This document shows, in pieces, positions 1-10,516 of a stretch of DNA of 64,000 nucleotides (its first letter is position 1; each line of letters opens with the position of its first letter). The stretch covers positions 855,150-919,149 of the forward strand of contig NZ_QMKJ01000002.1 in the NCBI RefSeq assembly GCF_003290085.1. Direction: 5' to 3'. Under the pieces are notes generated by a model, which was given only the letters and a program-made list of their open reading frames with translations, did not search any database and was not told where the DNA came from. The position numbers were made by a program, and so were the translations under genes. Origin of the DNA: Aliidiomarina sp. B3213 (GTDB lineage: Bacteria > Pseudomonadota > Gammaproteobacteria > Enterobacterales > Alteromonadaceae).

Positions 1-109
1 ACACGCTGATCTCATGGCGAAAATCAATGAAACAGGCGATTACAACGACACCATCGAAGGTGAAATCAAAGCAGGTATTGAGAAGTTTAAGTCTACTCAA
101 GCTTGGTAA
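1..109 (+). CDS. atpA: ATP synthase F1 subunit alpha, 3' end only
   Basis: The window opens inside this gene; only the last 35 codons are present, ending at TAA 107-109. The translated end (motifs [12 protein letters not shown] and KFKSTQAW) matches the C-terminus of AtpA as known from E. coli, and the downstream order atpG-atpD-atpC fits. AtpA forms the alpha3beta3 catalytic head of F1 and binds non-catalytic nucleotides. The partial state is due to the window edge, not to a mutation. Confidence 0.95.
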   Translation, partial: HADLMAKINETGDYNDTIEGEIKAGIEKFKSTQAW

Positions 110-116
110 TGAGTTT

Positions 117-137
117 GGCCGTAACTTTGTTGCGGCC
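117..137 (+). promoter_or_regulatory. intercistronic stem-loop between atpA and atpG
   Basis: GGCCGTAAC (117-125) and GTTGCGGCC (129-137) form a 9-bp stem with one G-U pair and a TTT loop, followed by only three T. It lies in the 57-bp gap before atpG. It is too poor in U to be a full terminator, but could attenuate read-through or stabilise the 3' end of the atpA segment, which would help set subunit ratio. The role is inference. Confidence 0.45.
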
Positions 138-166
138 TTTCAACGTTGTAACGCGGGAGATTAATT

Positions 167-1027
167 ATGGCCGTTGGTAAAGAGATAAAAACTCAGATCG
201 CGAGTATTAACAATACTCAAAAGATCACCAGCGCAATGGAAATGGTAGCTGCGTCGAAAATGAAAAAGGCGCAGGAACAGATGGACACGAGCCGTCCGTA
301 TGCTGATTCCATTCGGAAAGTGATCGGCCATATTGCTCAAGGTAACCTCGAGTACCGCCATGAATGGTTGGAAGAGCGCGAGGTTAAACGCGTAGGTTAC
401 ATCATCGTTTCTACCGACCGCGGTTTATGTGGCGGTTTGAACAGTAACGAATTCAGAAAAGTAGTTCGTGATGTTCAACAGTGGGATGAAAAAGGCGTTG
501 ATGTCAGCTTCGCTGCCGTGGGCAGTAAAGCGTCAGGGTTCTTTAAACGGTTAACAGGTAGCATCGTTTCTCAAGCTTCAGGCTTAGGTGACAAACCTAA
601 GGTTGAAGACGTAATTGGAACGGTTGGTGCCATGTTGAAAGAATACGAGAATGGCAAAATTGACCGCCTATTTCTCGTGTATAACCGTTTTGTGAATACA
701 ATGACGCAAGAGCCGGTGATTAACCAGTTATTGCCTTTGCCGAAATCAGAAGATGTCGATCGCAATCATGCGTGGGACTATCTGTATGAGCCGGATGCAA
801 AATCTATTCTAGATGTGTTGTTGCGTCGGTTTATCGAAAGCCAAGTTTACCAAGGTGTAGTAGAGAACTTGGCAAGTGAGCAAGCAGCGCGAATGGTTGC
901 AATGAAAGCCGCAACCGATAACGCAGGGGAGCTTATTGACGACTTGCAGTTGGTATACAACAAAGCTCGTCAGGCTGCCATTACCCAAGAAATTTCAGAA
1001 ATTGTTTCGGGTGCTGGTGCGGTTTAA
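167..1027 (+). CDS. atpG: ATP synthase F1 subunit gamma
   Basis: The 286-aa protein is the central rotor stalk of F1, which turns inside the alpha3beta3 ring and couples proton flow to ATP synthesis. The N-terminus ([21 protein letters not shown]) and the C-terminal helix ending in [20 protein letters not shown] are typical of the family, and length is as expected (E. coli 287 aa). The ATG at 167 follows GGGAGA. It sits between atpA and atpD in the standard order and in the same transcript. Confidence 0.97.
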   Translation: MAVGKEIKTQIASINNTQKITSAMEMVAASKMKKAQEQMDTSRPYADSIRKVIGHIAQGNLEYRHEWLEEREVKRVGYIIVSTDRGLCGGLNSNEFRKVVRDVQQWDEKGVDVSFAAVGSKASGFFKRLTGSIVSQASGLGDKPKVEDVIGTVGAMLKEYENGKIDRLFLVYNRFVNTMTQEPVINQLLPLPKSEDVDRNHAWDYLYEPDAKSILDVLLRRFIESQVYQGVVENLASEQAARMVAMKAATDNAGELIDDLQLVYNKARQAAITQEISEIVSGAGAV

Positions 1028-1069
1028 TACCGGGCAAAGGTCAGAAAGATTTTGCAATTTAGAGGATAA

Positions 1070-2458
<1,389 letters not shown>

Positions 2459-2476
2459 TCGAACGGGAGGTTTGTA

Positions 2477-2905
2477 ATGGCGGTATCAACAGTACGTCTG
2501 GATGTAGTAAGTGCGGAAGATCGGTTATTTACCGGTGACGTACAGTCTATCCAGGTGACAGGTAGCGAAGGTGAGCTAGGTATTTTGCCTGGTCACATTC
2601 CTTTGCTGACCGCCTTGAAACCTGGCATGGTTCGCATTGTGACTGAAGCAGGTGAAGAAGAGTTCTTTTATGTCGCCGGTGGCGTTATGGAAGTTCAACC
2701 AGATTCAGTTACAGTGTTGTCGGACACCGCAGTACGTGGTGATGACCTCGACGAGCAAGCTGCAGAGAAAGCAATGCAGCAAGCACGCGAAGCGTTAGCA
2801 GATTCCTCACCGGATATGTCTTACGCAGAAGCGGCTGCCGAACTAGCCCGCGCGATTGCACAGTTGCGAGTACTTCAGCAACTGAAGAAACGCAAAGGCA
2901 ACTAA
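2477..2905 (+). CDS. atpC: ATP synthase F1 subunit epsilon
   Basis: The 142-aa subunit binds gamma and inhibits ATP hydrolysis. An N-terminal beta-sandwich ([36 protein letters not shown]) is followed by a C-terminal helical hairpin rich in Ala and Glu from about residue 90. It is preceded by GGGAGG (2464-2469) and is the last gene of the atp operon, with a strong terminator 26 bp downstream. Confidence 0.97.
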   Translation: MAVSTVRLDVVSAEDRLFTGDVQSIQVTGSEGELGILPGHIPLLTALKPGMVRIVTEAGEEEFFYVAGGVMEVQPDSVTVLSDTAVRGDDLDEQAAEKAMQQAREALADSSPDMSYAEAAAELARAIAQLRVLQQLKKRKGN

Positions 2906-2930
2906 ACAGGTTCGCAAAGGCGATGAAAAG

Positions 2931-2961
2931 AAAAAACCCGGCTCATAAGGCCGGGTTTTTT
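2931..2961. terminator. bidirectional intrinsic terminator after atpC
   Basis: A perfect 12-bp stem pairs AAAAAACCCGGC (2931-2942) with GCCGGGTTTTTT (2950-2961) around a 7-nt loop. It has a T-run on each strand, so it can stop both atpC transcription (+) and the convergent gene at 2984-3532 (-). Confidence 0.92.
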
Positions 2962-2983
2962 GTATTCGTTTCAAAATTTTAGG

Positions 2984-3532
2984 TTAGAAACGTAATCCAA
3001 TAGAGAACATGGCACTAGCAACAGAGTCTATATTTGGTATGTCGTCGTAAGATGACTCTGAACGAATGTTTATAAATAAATCGAAAGAAACTTTTTCTGT
3101 GTTGTAGCCGACTCCGCCAGCTAGTTGTGGGCCTGAAAAGTCGAGTGAACCACCAGAGAACTCCCAACTATCGTTAAAGAACCCTGCACCTGCGTACCAC
3201 TTAAAGCCTAAGCCTGTTAAGTTTTGGCCAATTAACGCGTTCATTTCGAAATCGTTTGATTCCAGCGCGCTTAAGTTCTCGTTTTCAAGAAAAGTTGCGA
3301 CAGCGTGGCCGGCAAAATCAAACCTTTCTGACTCTGCAAATACGCCCATTCCGCTTACAGCGAAACCTACGAATGACTCGTCTGTGTTGCTGTTTGAAAA
3401 TGTACGTGCATAAGAACCTACACTCACGGTGAATTTCTTCGCTTCGGCGACCTCGTTGCTTGAGGTTTTCGCGAATGAGGGTAATGACGACAATGCCAAA
3501 AGCGCGGTACCTAACAAAACTAATTTTTTCAT
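2984..3532 (-). CDS. small outer-membrane beta-barrel-like protein, unknown function
   Basis: The 182-aa protein has a clear signal peptide (MKKLVLLGTALLALSSLPSFA, cut after residue about 21). The mature part alternates polar and hydrophobic residues and ends in SIGLRF, a C-terminal aromatic beta-signal typical of outer-membrane barrels inserted by BAM. I do not recognise a named family. A barrel of about 8 strands (OmpA/OmpW size class) is the best inference. It is transcribed alone, convergent with atpC and divergent from glmU. Confidence 0.7.
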   Translation of the reverse strand: MKKLVLLGTALLALSSLPSFAKTSSNEVAEAKKFTVSVGSYARTFSNSNTDESFVGFAVSGMGVFAESERFDFAGHAVATFLENENLSALESNDFEMNALIGQNLTGLGFKWYAGAGFFNDSWEFSGGSLDFSGPQLAGGVGYNTEKVSFDLFINIRSESSYDDIPNIDSVASAMFSIGLRF

Positions 3533-3647
3533 TGTTTTCCTTAATTGAGTGATTCCGTATTGTTGAACCTGCTTGAAAAAAGCGAGATATCCTATAAATC
3601 CGCCACCAAAAAGTAAACAAAAAGTTAAAAAGTCAGTTAAGGCTCAT

Positions 3648-3675
3648 TTGAGAAGGCGCCAAACCCTGATAGAAT
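3648..3675 (+). promoter_or_regulatory. sigma-70 promoter for glmU-glmS
   Basis: TTGAGA (3648-3653) and TAGAAT (3670-3675) are separated by 16 bp, about 60 bp upstream of the glmU start. This is the best -35/-10 pair in the 202-bp divergent gap. Confidence 0.5.
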
Positions 3676-3734
3676 AAGCGGTTCAGTCGAGTTTAAAAAC
3701 AAATTGCCATTAGGCTCGCTCACAAGGAAATAAA

Positions 3735-5114
3735 ATGTCGGCGAATGCACTAAATGTAGTTATTCTTGCTGCCGGTAAAGGCACCAGAATGCGTTCAAAT
3801 TTACCTAAGGTTTTGCATCCTGTAGCGCAAAAGCCAATGGTAGCCCATGTTATTGATAGCGCGAAAAAGCTAGGTGCTGAAAATATTCAGCTTATTTATG
3901 GTCATGGCGGCGAGCTTCTTCAGCAGCGTTTAAGCCACTATGCGGTGAATTGGGTAGAGCAAAAAGATCAGTTAGGTACGGGCCATGCAGTACAGCAAGC
4001 CATACCGCATATTGCAGACGACGAAAACGTACTCGTTCTTTATGGCGATGTGCCACTTACCCGCGTTGAAACACTGGAAGCACTATTGGCAGCAAAAGGA
4101 AAAAATGAGCTTGCGCTGCTTACCGTGAACCTTCAGGACCCAACGGGTTACGGAAGAATTTTGCGTAATAGCGAGGGTAAAGTCACTGGTATTGTTGAAC
4201 ACAAAGACGCGACACCAGAACAGCACCGTATTCAGGAAGTGAACACAGGTATTTTGGCGGCGAATGGCAAGTCATTAAAGAAATGGTTGAGTGCGTTAGA
4301 CAATAACAATGTTCAAGGCGAATACTACCTTACAGATATCGTGGCTATGGCGGCTAATGAAGGTGTTGAAATAGCCAGCGCACAACCGCAGGCAACTGCT
4401 GAAGTAGAAGGTGCGAATAACCGCGTACAACTTGCGGCGTTAGAGCGCGCGTACCAAGCTCGCTTGGCAGAACAGTTGATGCTAGACGGCGCAACACTTA
4501 TCGACCCTGCGCGCGTGGATGTTCGCGGTGAAGTTTCTATTGCCAATGATGTTGTGGTTGACGTTAATGTGGTTTTTGAAGGTAAGGTTGAACTTGGCGA
4601 AGGCGTAGTGATTGAGCCTAACTGTATTTTACGTGATTGTAAAATTGGAGACGGCGCGCGCATAAAAGCCAATAGCATTGTTGAAGGTGCAGAATTACAA
4701 GAAGGTGCGCAAGCAGGACCTTTTGCTCGCTTAAGACCTGGTGCGAAACTAGAGAAAAATGCTGCGGTGGGCAACTTTGTAGAAATGAAGAAGTCTACTC
4801 TAGGTGAAGGCGCGAAAGCCGGTCACTTAACTTACCTTGGCGACGCTATTGTCGGTGCAGGAGCAAATATTGGTGCAGGTACCATTACTTGTAACTATGA
4901 CGGTGTAAATAAACACGCAACGGTTATCGGTGAAAAGGCTTTTATTGGTTCTAATAGTTCATTGGTTGCGCCGGTGAATATTGGCCATGGCTCTACAACA
5001 GGCGCTGGCTCAGTGGTTACCGCTGACGTGCCCGACAACACTTTAGCCGTAGGCAGAGCAAAACAAAGAAATATAACGGGCTGGAAAAGGCCTGAGAAGA
5101 AGAGCGGAGAATAA
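3735..5114 (+). CDS. glmU: bifunctional UDP-N-acetylglucosamine pyrophosphorylase / glucosamine-1-phosphate acetyltransferase
   Basis: The 459-aa cytosolic enzyme acetylates GlcN-1-P with acetyl-CoA and then adds UMP to give UDP-GlcNAc, the precursor for peptidoglycan and lipid A. The N-terminal uridylyltransferase domain (about 1-228) has [19 protein letters not shown] and the YGDVPL motif. The C-terminal left-handed beta-helix (about 250-459) shows hexapeptide repeats such as [17 protein letters not shown]. It starts at ATG 3735 after AAGGAA. GlmS begins 1 nt after its stop, so translation is probably coupled. Confidence 0.97.
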   Translation: MSANALNVVILAAGKGTRMRSNLPKVLHPVAQKPMVAHVIDSAKKLGAENIQLIYGHGGELLQQRLSHYAVNWVEQKDQLGTGHAVQQAIPHIADDENVLVLYGDVPLTRVETLEALLAAKGKNELALLTVNLQDPTGYGRILRNSEGKVTGIVEHKDATPEQHRIQEVNTGILAANGKSLKKWLSALDNNNVQGEYYLTDIVAMAANEGVEIASAQPQATAEVEGANNRVQLAALERAYQARLAEQLMLDGATLIDPARVDVRGEVSIANDVVVDVNVVFEGKVELGEGVVIEPNCILRDCKIGDGARIKANSIVEGAELQEGAQAGPFARLRPGAKLEKNAAVGNFVEMKKSTLGEGAKAGHLTYLGDAIVGAGANIGAGTITCNYDGVNKHATVIGEKAFIGSNSSLVAPVNIGHGSTTGAGSVVTADVPDNTLAVGRAKQRNITGWKRPEKKSGE

Positions 5115-5115
5115 T

Positions 5116-6945
5116 ATGTGCGGAATTGTAGGTGCAACGGCAGAGCGTAGAGTTGCAGGAATTTTATTAGAGGGATTACGCCGCTTAGAGTACCGAGGGT
5201 ACGATTCTGCAGGTATCGCAGTATTAAATGATGACGGTTTACATCAGCTTCGCCGTGTCGGCAAAGTAAAAGCGTTAAGCGACGCGCAAGAAGAAAGTGG
5301 TTTAAATGGGTTCGCGGGTATAGCGCATACGCGCTGGGCTACCCATGGCGGCGTAACTGAAGCCAACGCCCACCCTCACCTTTCAAATGACACCATTGCA
5401 GTTGTTCACAACGGTATTATTGAAAACCACGAGAGTTTGCGCAAAGAGCTTCAAGCGAAGGGCTATACCTTTAATTCTGATACCGATACCGAAGTTATTT
5501 GCCACTTAGTTCATGAAGAACTTAAAACTGCAGAAGACTTATTGGCGGCAGTGAAATCTGCTGTGAAAAAGCTAGAAGGTGCATACGGCACGGTAATTAT
5601 GGACCAGCGTGAACCAGGTCGCTTAGTAGTTGCTCGCTCGGGTAGCCCGTTAGTTATTGGTTTAGGTATCGACGAAAACTTCGTTGCTTCAGACCAGCTT
5701 GCTCTACTTCCGGTAACACGTAAGTTTATTTACCTAGAAGAAGGCGACGTAGCTTCTGTTTCACGCACAGAAGTAAGCATATTCGACGAAAGCGGCGCTC
5801 CAGTAGAACGCGACGTAATTACGTCTGATCTTCAGTACGACGCGGGCGGAAAAGGCGAATATCGCCACTACATGCTGAAAGAAATTCACGAACAACCGAT
5901 TGCAGTGCGCAACACTTTGGAAGGTCGTGTGAATGGTGATCACGTAACCTTAGACGCTTTCGGCGAGGACGCAGAAGACATATTTAAAGACATTCGCCAT
6001 GTACAAATTGTTGCTTGTGGTACGAGCTACCACGCAGGAATGGTGGCGCGATATTGGTTAGAAGAGTTCGCTGGTGTTTCTTGTAATGTGGAAATTGCTT
6101 CAGAGTTTCGCTATCGCAAGTCGCACGTGTTCCCAGGCAGCTTGCTCGTCACTATTTCTCAGTCAGGCGAAACCGCAGACACCCTTGCGGCTCTGCGTTT
6201 GGCGAAAACATTAGGCTATCGTTCAACCCTTACGGTTTGTAACGTAGGAAGCTCTTCAATGGTACGCGAATCTGACTTGGCGTTCCTAACCAAAGCAGGT
6301 GCGGAAATTGGTGTAGCTTCAACGAAGGCGTTCACTACGCAATTGGTTGGATTGCTCATGTTAGTTGGCGCGCTAGGCCGTGCAAACGGTGTATCTTCAG
6401 AAACAGAAGCGCGCATAGCACATGCCCTTTCTTCGTTGCCAAGCAAGCTTGAAGAAGCACTGGGTATCACCGAAGAAATCGAAGTGCTGGCGAAAGAGTT
6501 CGCAGATAAAGAACACAGCTTGTTTTTAGGCCGTGGCGACCAGTACCCTATTGCAATGGAAGGTGCGTTAAAGCTGAAAGAAATCAGTTACATTCACGCC
6601 GAAGCTTACGCTGCGGGTGAATTGAAACATGGTCCGTTAGCGCTTATCGATGCGGAAATGCCCGTTATTGTTGTTGCTCCAAACAACGAATTACTGGAAA
6701 AGCTGAAGTCTAACGTAGAAGAAGTACGTGCACGTGGCGGTATTATGTATGTGTTCGCAGACCGCGACGCACACTTCGAAAGCGACAGCACCATGCGCGT
6801 GATTAATATCGCTCATGTCGATCCAATCATCGCACCGATACTCTATACCCTACCGTTACAGCTTCTTAGCTACTACGTCGCCATCATCAAAGGCACCGAC
6901 GTAGACCAACCAAGAAACTTGGCCAAGTCGGTAACTGTGGAATAA
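5116..6945 (+). CDS. glmS: glutamine--fructose-6-phosphate aminotransferase (isomerizing)
   Basis: The 609-aa enzyme makes glucosamine-6-phosphate from fructose-6-phosphate and glutamine, the entry step of the hexosamine pathway. Cys2 (MCGIVG) is the glutaminase nucleophile of the N-terminal GATase-2 domain (1-240). Two SIS sugar-isomerase domains follow, with [17 protein letters not shown] and SSTKAFTTQ. The end [15 protein letters not shown] is diagnostic. With only one base between glmU and glmS there is no room for a glmS ribozyme. Confidence 0.98.
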   Translation: MCGIVGATAERRVAGILLEGLRRLEYRGYDSAGIAVLNDDGLHQLRRVGKVKALSDAQEESGLNGFAGIAHTRWATHGGVTEANAHPHLSNDTIAVVHNGIIENHESLRKELQAKGYTFNSDTDTEVICHLVHEELKTAEDLLAAVKSAVKKLEGAYGTVIMDQREPGRLVVARSGSPLVIGLGIDENFVASDQLALLPVTRKFIYLEEGDVASVSRTEVSIFDESGAPVERDVITSDLQYDAGGKGEYRHYMLKEIHEQPIAVRNTLEGRVNGDHVTLDAFGEDAEDIFKDIRHVQIVACGTSYHAGMVARYWLEEFAGVSCNVEIASEFRYRKSHVFPGSLLVTISQSGETADTLAALRLAKTLGYRSTLTVCNVGSSSMVRESDLAFLTKAGAEIGVASTKAFTTQLVGLLMLVGALGRANGVSSETEARIAHALSSLPSKLEEALGITEEIEVLAKEFADKEHSLFLGRGDQYPIAMEGALKLKEISYIHAEAYAAGELKHGPLALIDAEMPVIVVAPNNELLEKLKSNVEEVRARGGIMYVFADRDAHFESDSTMRVINIAHVDPIIAPILYTLPLQLLSYYVAIIKGTDVDQPRNLAKSVTVE

Positions 6946-6947
6946 CA

Positions 6948-6984
6948 AAATGGGGTCAGGGGTATTTTACCCCTGACCCCATTT
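6948..6984. repeat. perfect 17-bp inverted repeat (GGGGTCAG...CTGACCCC)
   Basis: AAATGGGGTCAGGGGTA (6948-6964) is the exact reverse complement of TACCCCTGACCCCATTT (6968-6984), leaving a 3-nt loop, immediately after the glmS stop. It may act as a terminator or mRNA-stabilising hairpin. From memory, TGGGGTCAG...CTGACCCCA palindromes recur in gammaproteobacterial genomes, often linked to REP-type elements; that link is unverified here. Confidence 0.85.
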
Positions 6985-7071
6985 AGCCTTTACCACAAAC
7001 TTACCCCGCTCAAAAACAGTAGCGTTCGCTACATGAATCTCTCCCATATAATCGAACTACTGTATCTACTT

Positions 7072-7114
7072 GTGTCCGCACATTGCAAACGGACACATTG
7101 ACTGTCCGCGGACA
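7072..7114. promoter_or_regulatory. paired palindromic enhancer-like sites upstream of the sigma-54 promoter
   Basis: Site 1 is GTGTCCG (7072-7078) facing CGGACAC (7090-7096) with an 11-bp spacer. Site 2 is the perfect 12-bp palindrome TGTCCGCGGACA (7103-7114). Their centres lie about 101 and 76 bp upstream of the predicted sigma-54 start, a normal enhancer distance. They are likely binding sites of the operon's own response regulator (11723-13048), which is inference. Confidence 0.65.
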
Positions 7115-7157
7115 CACCGACCTATAAATTAATCAATTTAAATCAACACCTTAAATG

Positions 7158-7174
7158 TTGGCATCAATTCTGCA
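7158..7174 (+). promoter_or_regulatory. sigma-54 (-24/-12) promoter of the ABC export operon
   Basis: TTGGCATCAATTCTGCA matches the sigma-54 consensus TTGGCACGN4TTGCA closely, with GG at 7160-7161 and GC at 7172-7173 separated by exactly 10 nt. It is 48 bp upstream of the first gene, whose operon includes a sigma-54 activator, which supports the call strongly. Confidence 0.75.
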
Positions 7175-7221
7175 GTTGGAGGTAAACGAATAAATAAATT
7201 GCATCATTAGGACAAACTTAG

Positions 7222-8490
7222 ATGATTCAAGGTACCGACCAACAAGATCATATTATTCAGCGTAAGCCTAAAAGCGCGCTGCGCCGTTACATGCCAAGCG
7301 CTGTGGGTATAGTTGCAGCAATAATGTTTGTGATTTTAATTTTTCAGTCATTCGGTAAAGGGGCTAATTTAGTTCTCGACCGGGACCAATTGCAATTCGC
7401 TACAGTTCAACGCGGCGATTTGATTCGAGACATTTCCGTGCAAGGCCGTATTGTTGCTGCGAACGCCCCTACTTTGTATAGCCAAGAGAACGGTCAGGTT
7501 CATTTGTTAAAACAGCCCGGTGAGGCTGTTTCAGAGGGTGATTTGCTGGCGACGATTACGAGCCCAGCGTTACAGAACGACTTACAGCAACAAGAAGCAG
7601 TGCTTGCTGGAATGCGAAGTGACGCTGAACGTGCTGAATTAGAAGCTCGCAATCAGCAGTTAGATATGGAGCAGGTTATGAATACTGCGCAGGTTAATTT
7701 AATGGCTGCGCAACGAGAGCTGCAACGCGCGCGACAATCTATTGAGCTGGGTGTTATTCGCCAACTGGATGTTGATATCGCCGAAGATAACTTGATGACG
7801 TCTGAGCTTGCATTTGATCACGCTAAACGCAAAGTTGAGTTGGCTGAAGACATGCTTAACTTTGAGCAGAATTCGCGAGCGCAAACAATTCACCGCCAGC
7901 AACTCATAGTGGACGAACTACGCCGCAAGGTAGAAGAGCTTAATGTTACCGCTCCGGTTAATGGTCAATTGGGAACCTGGCTAGTTGAGCAGCAAAGCCA
8001 TGTTATACCGGGGCAACCCCTGCTTACGGTTATTGATTTAAGCGAGTATGAGGCTGAATTGTTGATTCAGGAAAGTCATGCGCAAGACCTCATGCCTTCA
8101 CAACAAGTGGAAATTCAGTTGGGTAATCAGCAACTAAGAGGCTCGATTAGTTACATAGCCCCTGAAGTGCGCAATAACCAAGTGAGTGCTCGAGTGCGAT
8201 TCACTGAAGTAGACAATAGCCAGTTGCGTCAAAACCAACGCCTTACCGCAAGGGTGATTCTGGAGCATAAAACCGATGTGCTGAAAATAGCGCGTGGTGA
8301 CTTTGTGAGCACGGGCGGTGGTCGGCAGGCATATCAAGTTATAGACAACCAAGCTGTTCGCAAGCAAGTACAGCTTGGCGCTCTCTCTGTGCAATGGGTC
8401 GAAATATTAGACGGCGCAGAAGAAGGAGAACAGTGGGTTATATCAAACCTTACCGAATTCAATAATCAAAACAGAGTTAATCTGAATTAA
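7222..8490 (+). CDS. HlyD-family periplasmic adaptor subunit of an ABC efflux system
   Basis: The 422-aa protein has one N-terminal membrane anchor (about residues 24-43). A biotinyl-lipoyl-like segment (GQVHLLKQPGEAVSEGDLLATI) is followed by a long coiled-coil region (about 115-235, rich in Glu, Gln and Leu). A second lipoyl half (VTAPVNGQLGTWLVEQQSHVIPG) and a beta-barrel domain complete it. Such adaptors bridge an inner-membrane pump to a TolC-like outer-membrane channel, and no channel gene is present here. It is the first gene of a seven-kilobase operon and lies 14 bp before the ATPase gene. The substrate cannot be told from sequence. Confidence 0.85.
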   Translation: MIQGTDQQDHIIQRKPKSALRRYMPSAVGIVAAIMFVILIFQSFGKGANLVLDRDQLQFATVQRGDLIRDISVQGRIVAANAPTLYSQENGQVHLLKQPGEAVSEGDLLATITSPALQNDLQQQEAVLAGMRSDAERAELEARNQQLDMEQVMNTAQVNLMAAQRELQRARQSIELGVIRQLDVDIAEDNLMTSELAFDHAKRKVELAEDMLNFEQNSRAQTIHRQQLIVDELRRKVEELNVTAPVNGQLGTWLVEQQSHVIPGQPLLTVIDLSEYEAELLIQESHAQDLMPSQQVEIQLGNQQLRGSISYIAPEVRNNQVSARVRFTEVDNSQLRQNQRLTARVILEHKTDVLKIARGDFVSTGGGRQAYQVIDNQAVRKQVQLGALSVQWVEILDGAEEGEQWVISNLTEFNNQNRVNLN

Positions 8491-8504
8491 ACAGGAATTG
8501 AATC

Positions 8505-9203
8505 ATGATAACGCTAACTAATTTAAGCAAAATTTTTCGTACAGAATTGATTGAAACCCATGCTTTGAGAAACGTTAATTTACAAGTGAATGAAGGGGAG
8601 TTTGTCGCATTAACCGGACCGTCAGGTTCGGGTAAGTCAACGCTACTTAATATTCTTGGTACTTTAGAAGGCTTTGACGAAGGTGATTACCTTCTCGACG
8701 GGAAGTCGGTTAATGGTTTGCCAGACAGCGAATTGTCTAAATTACGTAACCAGAAAATTGGTTTTATTTTCCAGAGTTTTAATTTAATCAAAGACTTCAG
8801 TATATACGACAATATAGAACTGCCTTTGCGCTACCGAGGATTGAAAGCTAAAGAGCGCAAAGACCGTATAGAAAGTGCATTAGAACTAGTAGGCTTGCAA
8901 GCTCGACGCAATTATTTACCGAGTCAGCTTTCAGGTGGGCAACAGCAACGTGTGGCTATAGCACGTGCAATTGCCGGACAACCTCGTATTCTGCTCGCCG
9001 ATGAACCGACAGGTAACCTCGACTCTTTAATGGCTCGCCAAGTTATGGAGTTGCTAGAGCAAATAAATAAGCAAGGTTGTACCATTTTAATGGTGACTCA
9101 CGACCCCGACCAAGCACGCCGCGCTAGTCGCAATATTCAAATTGTTGACGGACAACTTCATGACAGCACCTTGTATGAACCGTTAGCGTCGCAAAGCGCT
9201 TAA
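8505..9203 (+). CDS. MacB/LolD-type ABC transporter ATP-binding protein
   Basis: The 232-aa cytosolic ATPase has Walker A GPSGSGKS (38-45), the Q-loop FIFQSFNL near 90, the signature LSGGQQQR (142-149), Walker [11 protein letters not shown] (162-171) and the switch histidine in VTHDPDQ. This is the MacB/LolD subclass, which powers mechanotransmission-type transporters with FtsX-like permeases rather than substrate translocation through the membrane. It sits between the adaptor and the permease genes and ends 10 bp before the first permease. Confidence 0.9.
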   Translation: MITLTNLSKIFRTELIETHALRNVNLQVNEGEFVALTGPSGSGKSTLLNILGTLEGFDEGDYLLDGKSVNGLPDSELSKLRNQKIGFIFQSFNLIKDFSIYDNIELPLRYRGLKAKERKDRIESALELVGLQARRNYLPSQLSGGQQQRVAIARAIAGQPRILLADEPTGNLDSLMARQVMELLEQINKQGCTILMVTHDPDQARRASRNIQIVDGQLHDSTLYEPLASQSA

Positions 9204-9213
9204 GGGGCAAGTC

Positions 9214-10512
9214 ATGGAACAGTTCATTTACTATTTAAAAGTAAGCTTAAAAAGCATTAAGCGTGCACCACTACCCTACGCTTTAACTATACTTATTCTA
9301 AGTGTGGGCCTGGGTGTGTTTTTCGCGAACGCAACGTTTTACTACCGACTGAATTCAGACCCGTTACCAGACAAAAGTGACAAATTGTTTTTTCCTATGA
9401 CGTTAATCACGCCATACGAATGTAATAACTGCTTACCGCCTAGAGTTCTTAGCTATAGCAATGTGCAAAAGCTATCGAATAGCGGCATTCCCTCAGCTCA
9501 AGCCGCTATGTATAGCTCTGCTGGATATGCTCGCTTAACTTTAGAGAACTTGCCTACACCGGTATCTTTGCGAGTAACACAACGTGACTTTTTTGAGATG
9601 TTCGAAGTGCCAATATTGCACGGTACGGTATGGTCAGATGGCAGTGCTGAAAACCAAGTTTTAGTAACCAAAGCTACGGCGTTGAGTTTGTTTGGGCGTA
9701 CCGATGTAGTGGGCGAATCAATTTTACTGGATGACATAACCTTCAGTGTTATCGGCGTACTTAACGACTGGCAAATGCTACCGCGCTTATATGACGCGAA
9801 TGGCCGTAACCACCTTAGTGAAGGCGCAGACATCTATTTGCCACTGGAAACCGGTTACGATCTGAACTACCTGTCGAATACCAATTCAGTATCTTATGAC
9901 GATACCGACTATAGGCAATTGGCTACGGAAGGGCGTGCTGGCGCGCTGCACCAACTGCAATTTTGGGTGCAGTTGGATACGCCAGCAGATCAACAGCGTT
10001 ATCAGCAGTTTATGTTAAGACTGGCAGAAGATGAGAAATCTGCTGGAAGACATCCTGCACCTATCAATAATCAGTTAGTTCCTATCACCGAAATCGTGGA
10101 TTATTTCGGTGATGCTTCTGGTGATATTGAAGCGTTTGCGTTAGTTACCTTGCTCTTTTTAGTGGTGTGTTTGCTGAACGCTATTCACCTTGCACTAAAC
10201 CGCTACTTAAGTAATCAATACGAATTTAGCTTACGTCGGGCACTGGGGGCTAGCCGCAGTCAACTGCAACTTCAAATGCTTGCAGATGTGTTACTCATGA
10301 CTATTTTCTCGCTAGCTGGAGCTTTGTTGATCGCCTATGCCGGGGTAGTTCTTATGAACGCATTGCTTCCACAGAATAGTCTATTTTCTAGCTGGGACAT
10401 TGCATTGATTATTGCGCTTGTAATGGCAGCGCTTATTTGCAGTTATATCGTTACTTTGTATCCATCTTTGCGCGCTTCTTTTGGCTCATTGAACCAGCAA
10501 TTAAAGGAATAA
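9214..10512 (+). CDS. MacB/FtsX-like ABC transporter permease
   Basis: The 432-aa protein has one N-terminal transmembrane helix (about 18-40), a large periplasmic MacB-PCD-like domain (about 45-300), and three C-terminal helices (from about 308). The typical FtsX segment YEFSLRRALGASRSQLQLQML precedes the penultimate helices. It follows the ATPase by 10 bp (AGGGGC before the ATG) and precedes the second permease by 4 bp. The two non-identical permeases probably form a heterodimer. Confidence 0.85.
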   Translation: MEQFIYYLKVSLKSIKRAPLPYALTILILSVGLGVFFANATFYYRLNSDPLPDKSDKLFFPMTLITPYECNNCLPPRVLSYSNVQKLSNSGIPSAQAAMYSSAGYARLTLENLPTPVSLRVTQRDFFEMFEVPILHGTVWSDGSAENQVLVTKATALSLFGRTDVVGESILLDDITFSVIGVLNDWQMLPRLYDANGRNHLSEGADIYLPLETGYDLNYLSNTNSVSYDDTDYRQLATEGRAGALHQLQFWVQLDTPADQQRYQQFMLRLAEDEKSAGRHPAPINNQLVPITEIVDYFGDASGDIEAFALVTLLFLVVCLLNAIHLALNRYLSNQYEFSLRRALGASRSQLQLQMLADVLLMTIFSLAGALLIAYAGVVLMNALLPQNSLFSSWDIALIIALVMAALICSYIVTLYPSLRASFGSLNQQLKE

Positions 10513-10516
10513 ATCC

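Noticed and set aside
4325-4774. 149-codon open frame antisense to glmU
   Set aside because: It lies fully inside glmU on the opposite strand, has a low-complexity Ser/Pro/Thr-rich product and no family pattern; it mirrors the repetitive beta-helix coding sequence.
5115-5115. glmS ribozyme
   Set aside because: Only one base separates glmU from glmS, and this ribozyme class is known from Firmicutes-type genomes; there is no place for it.
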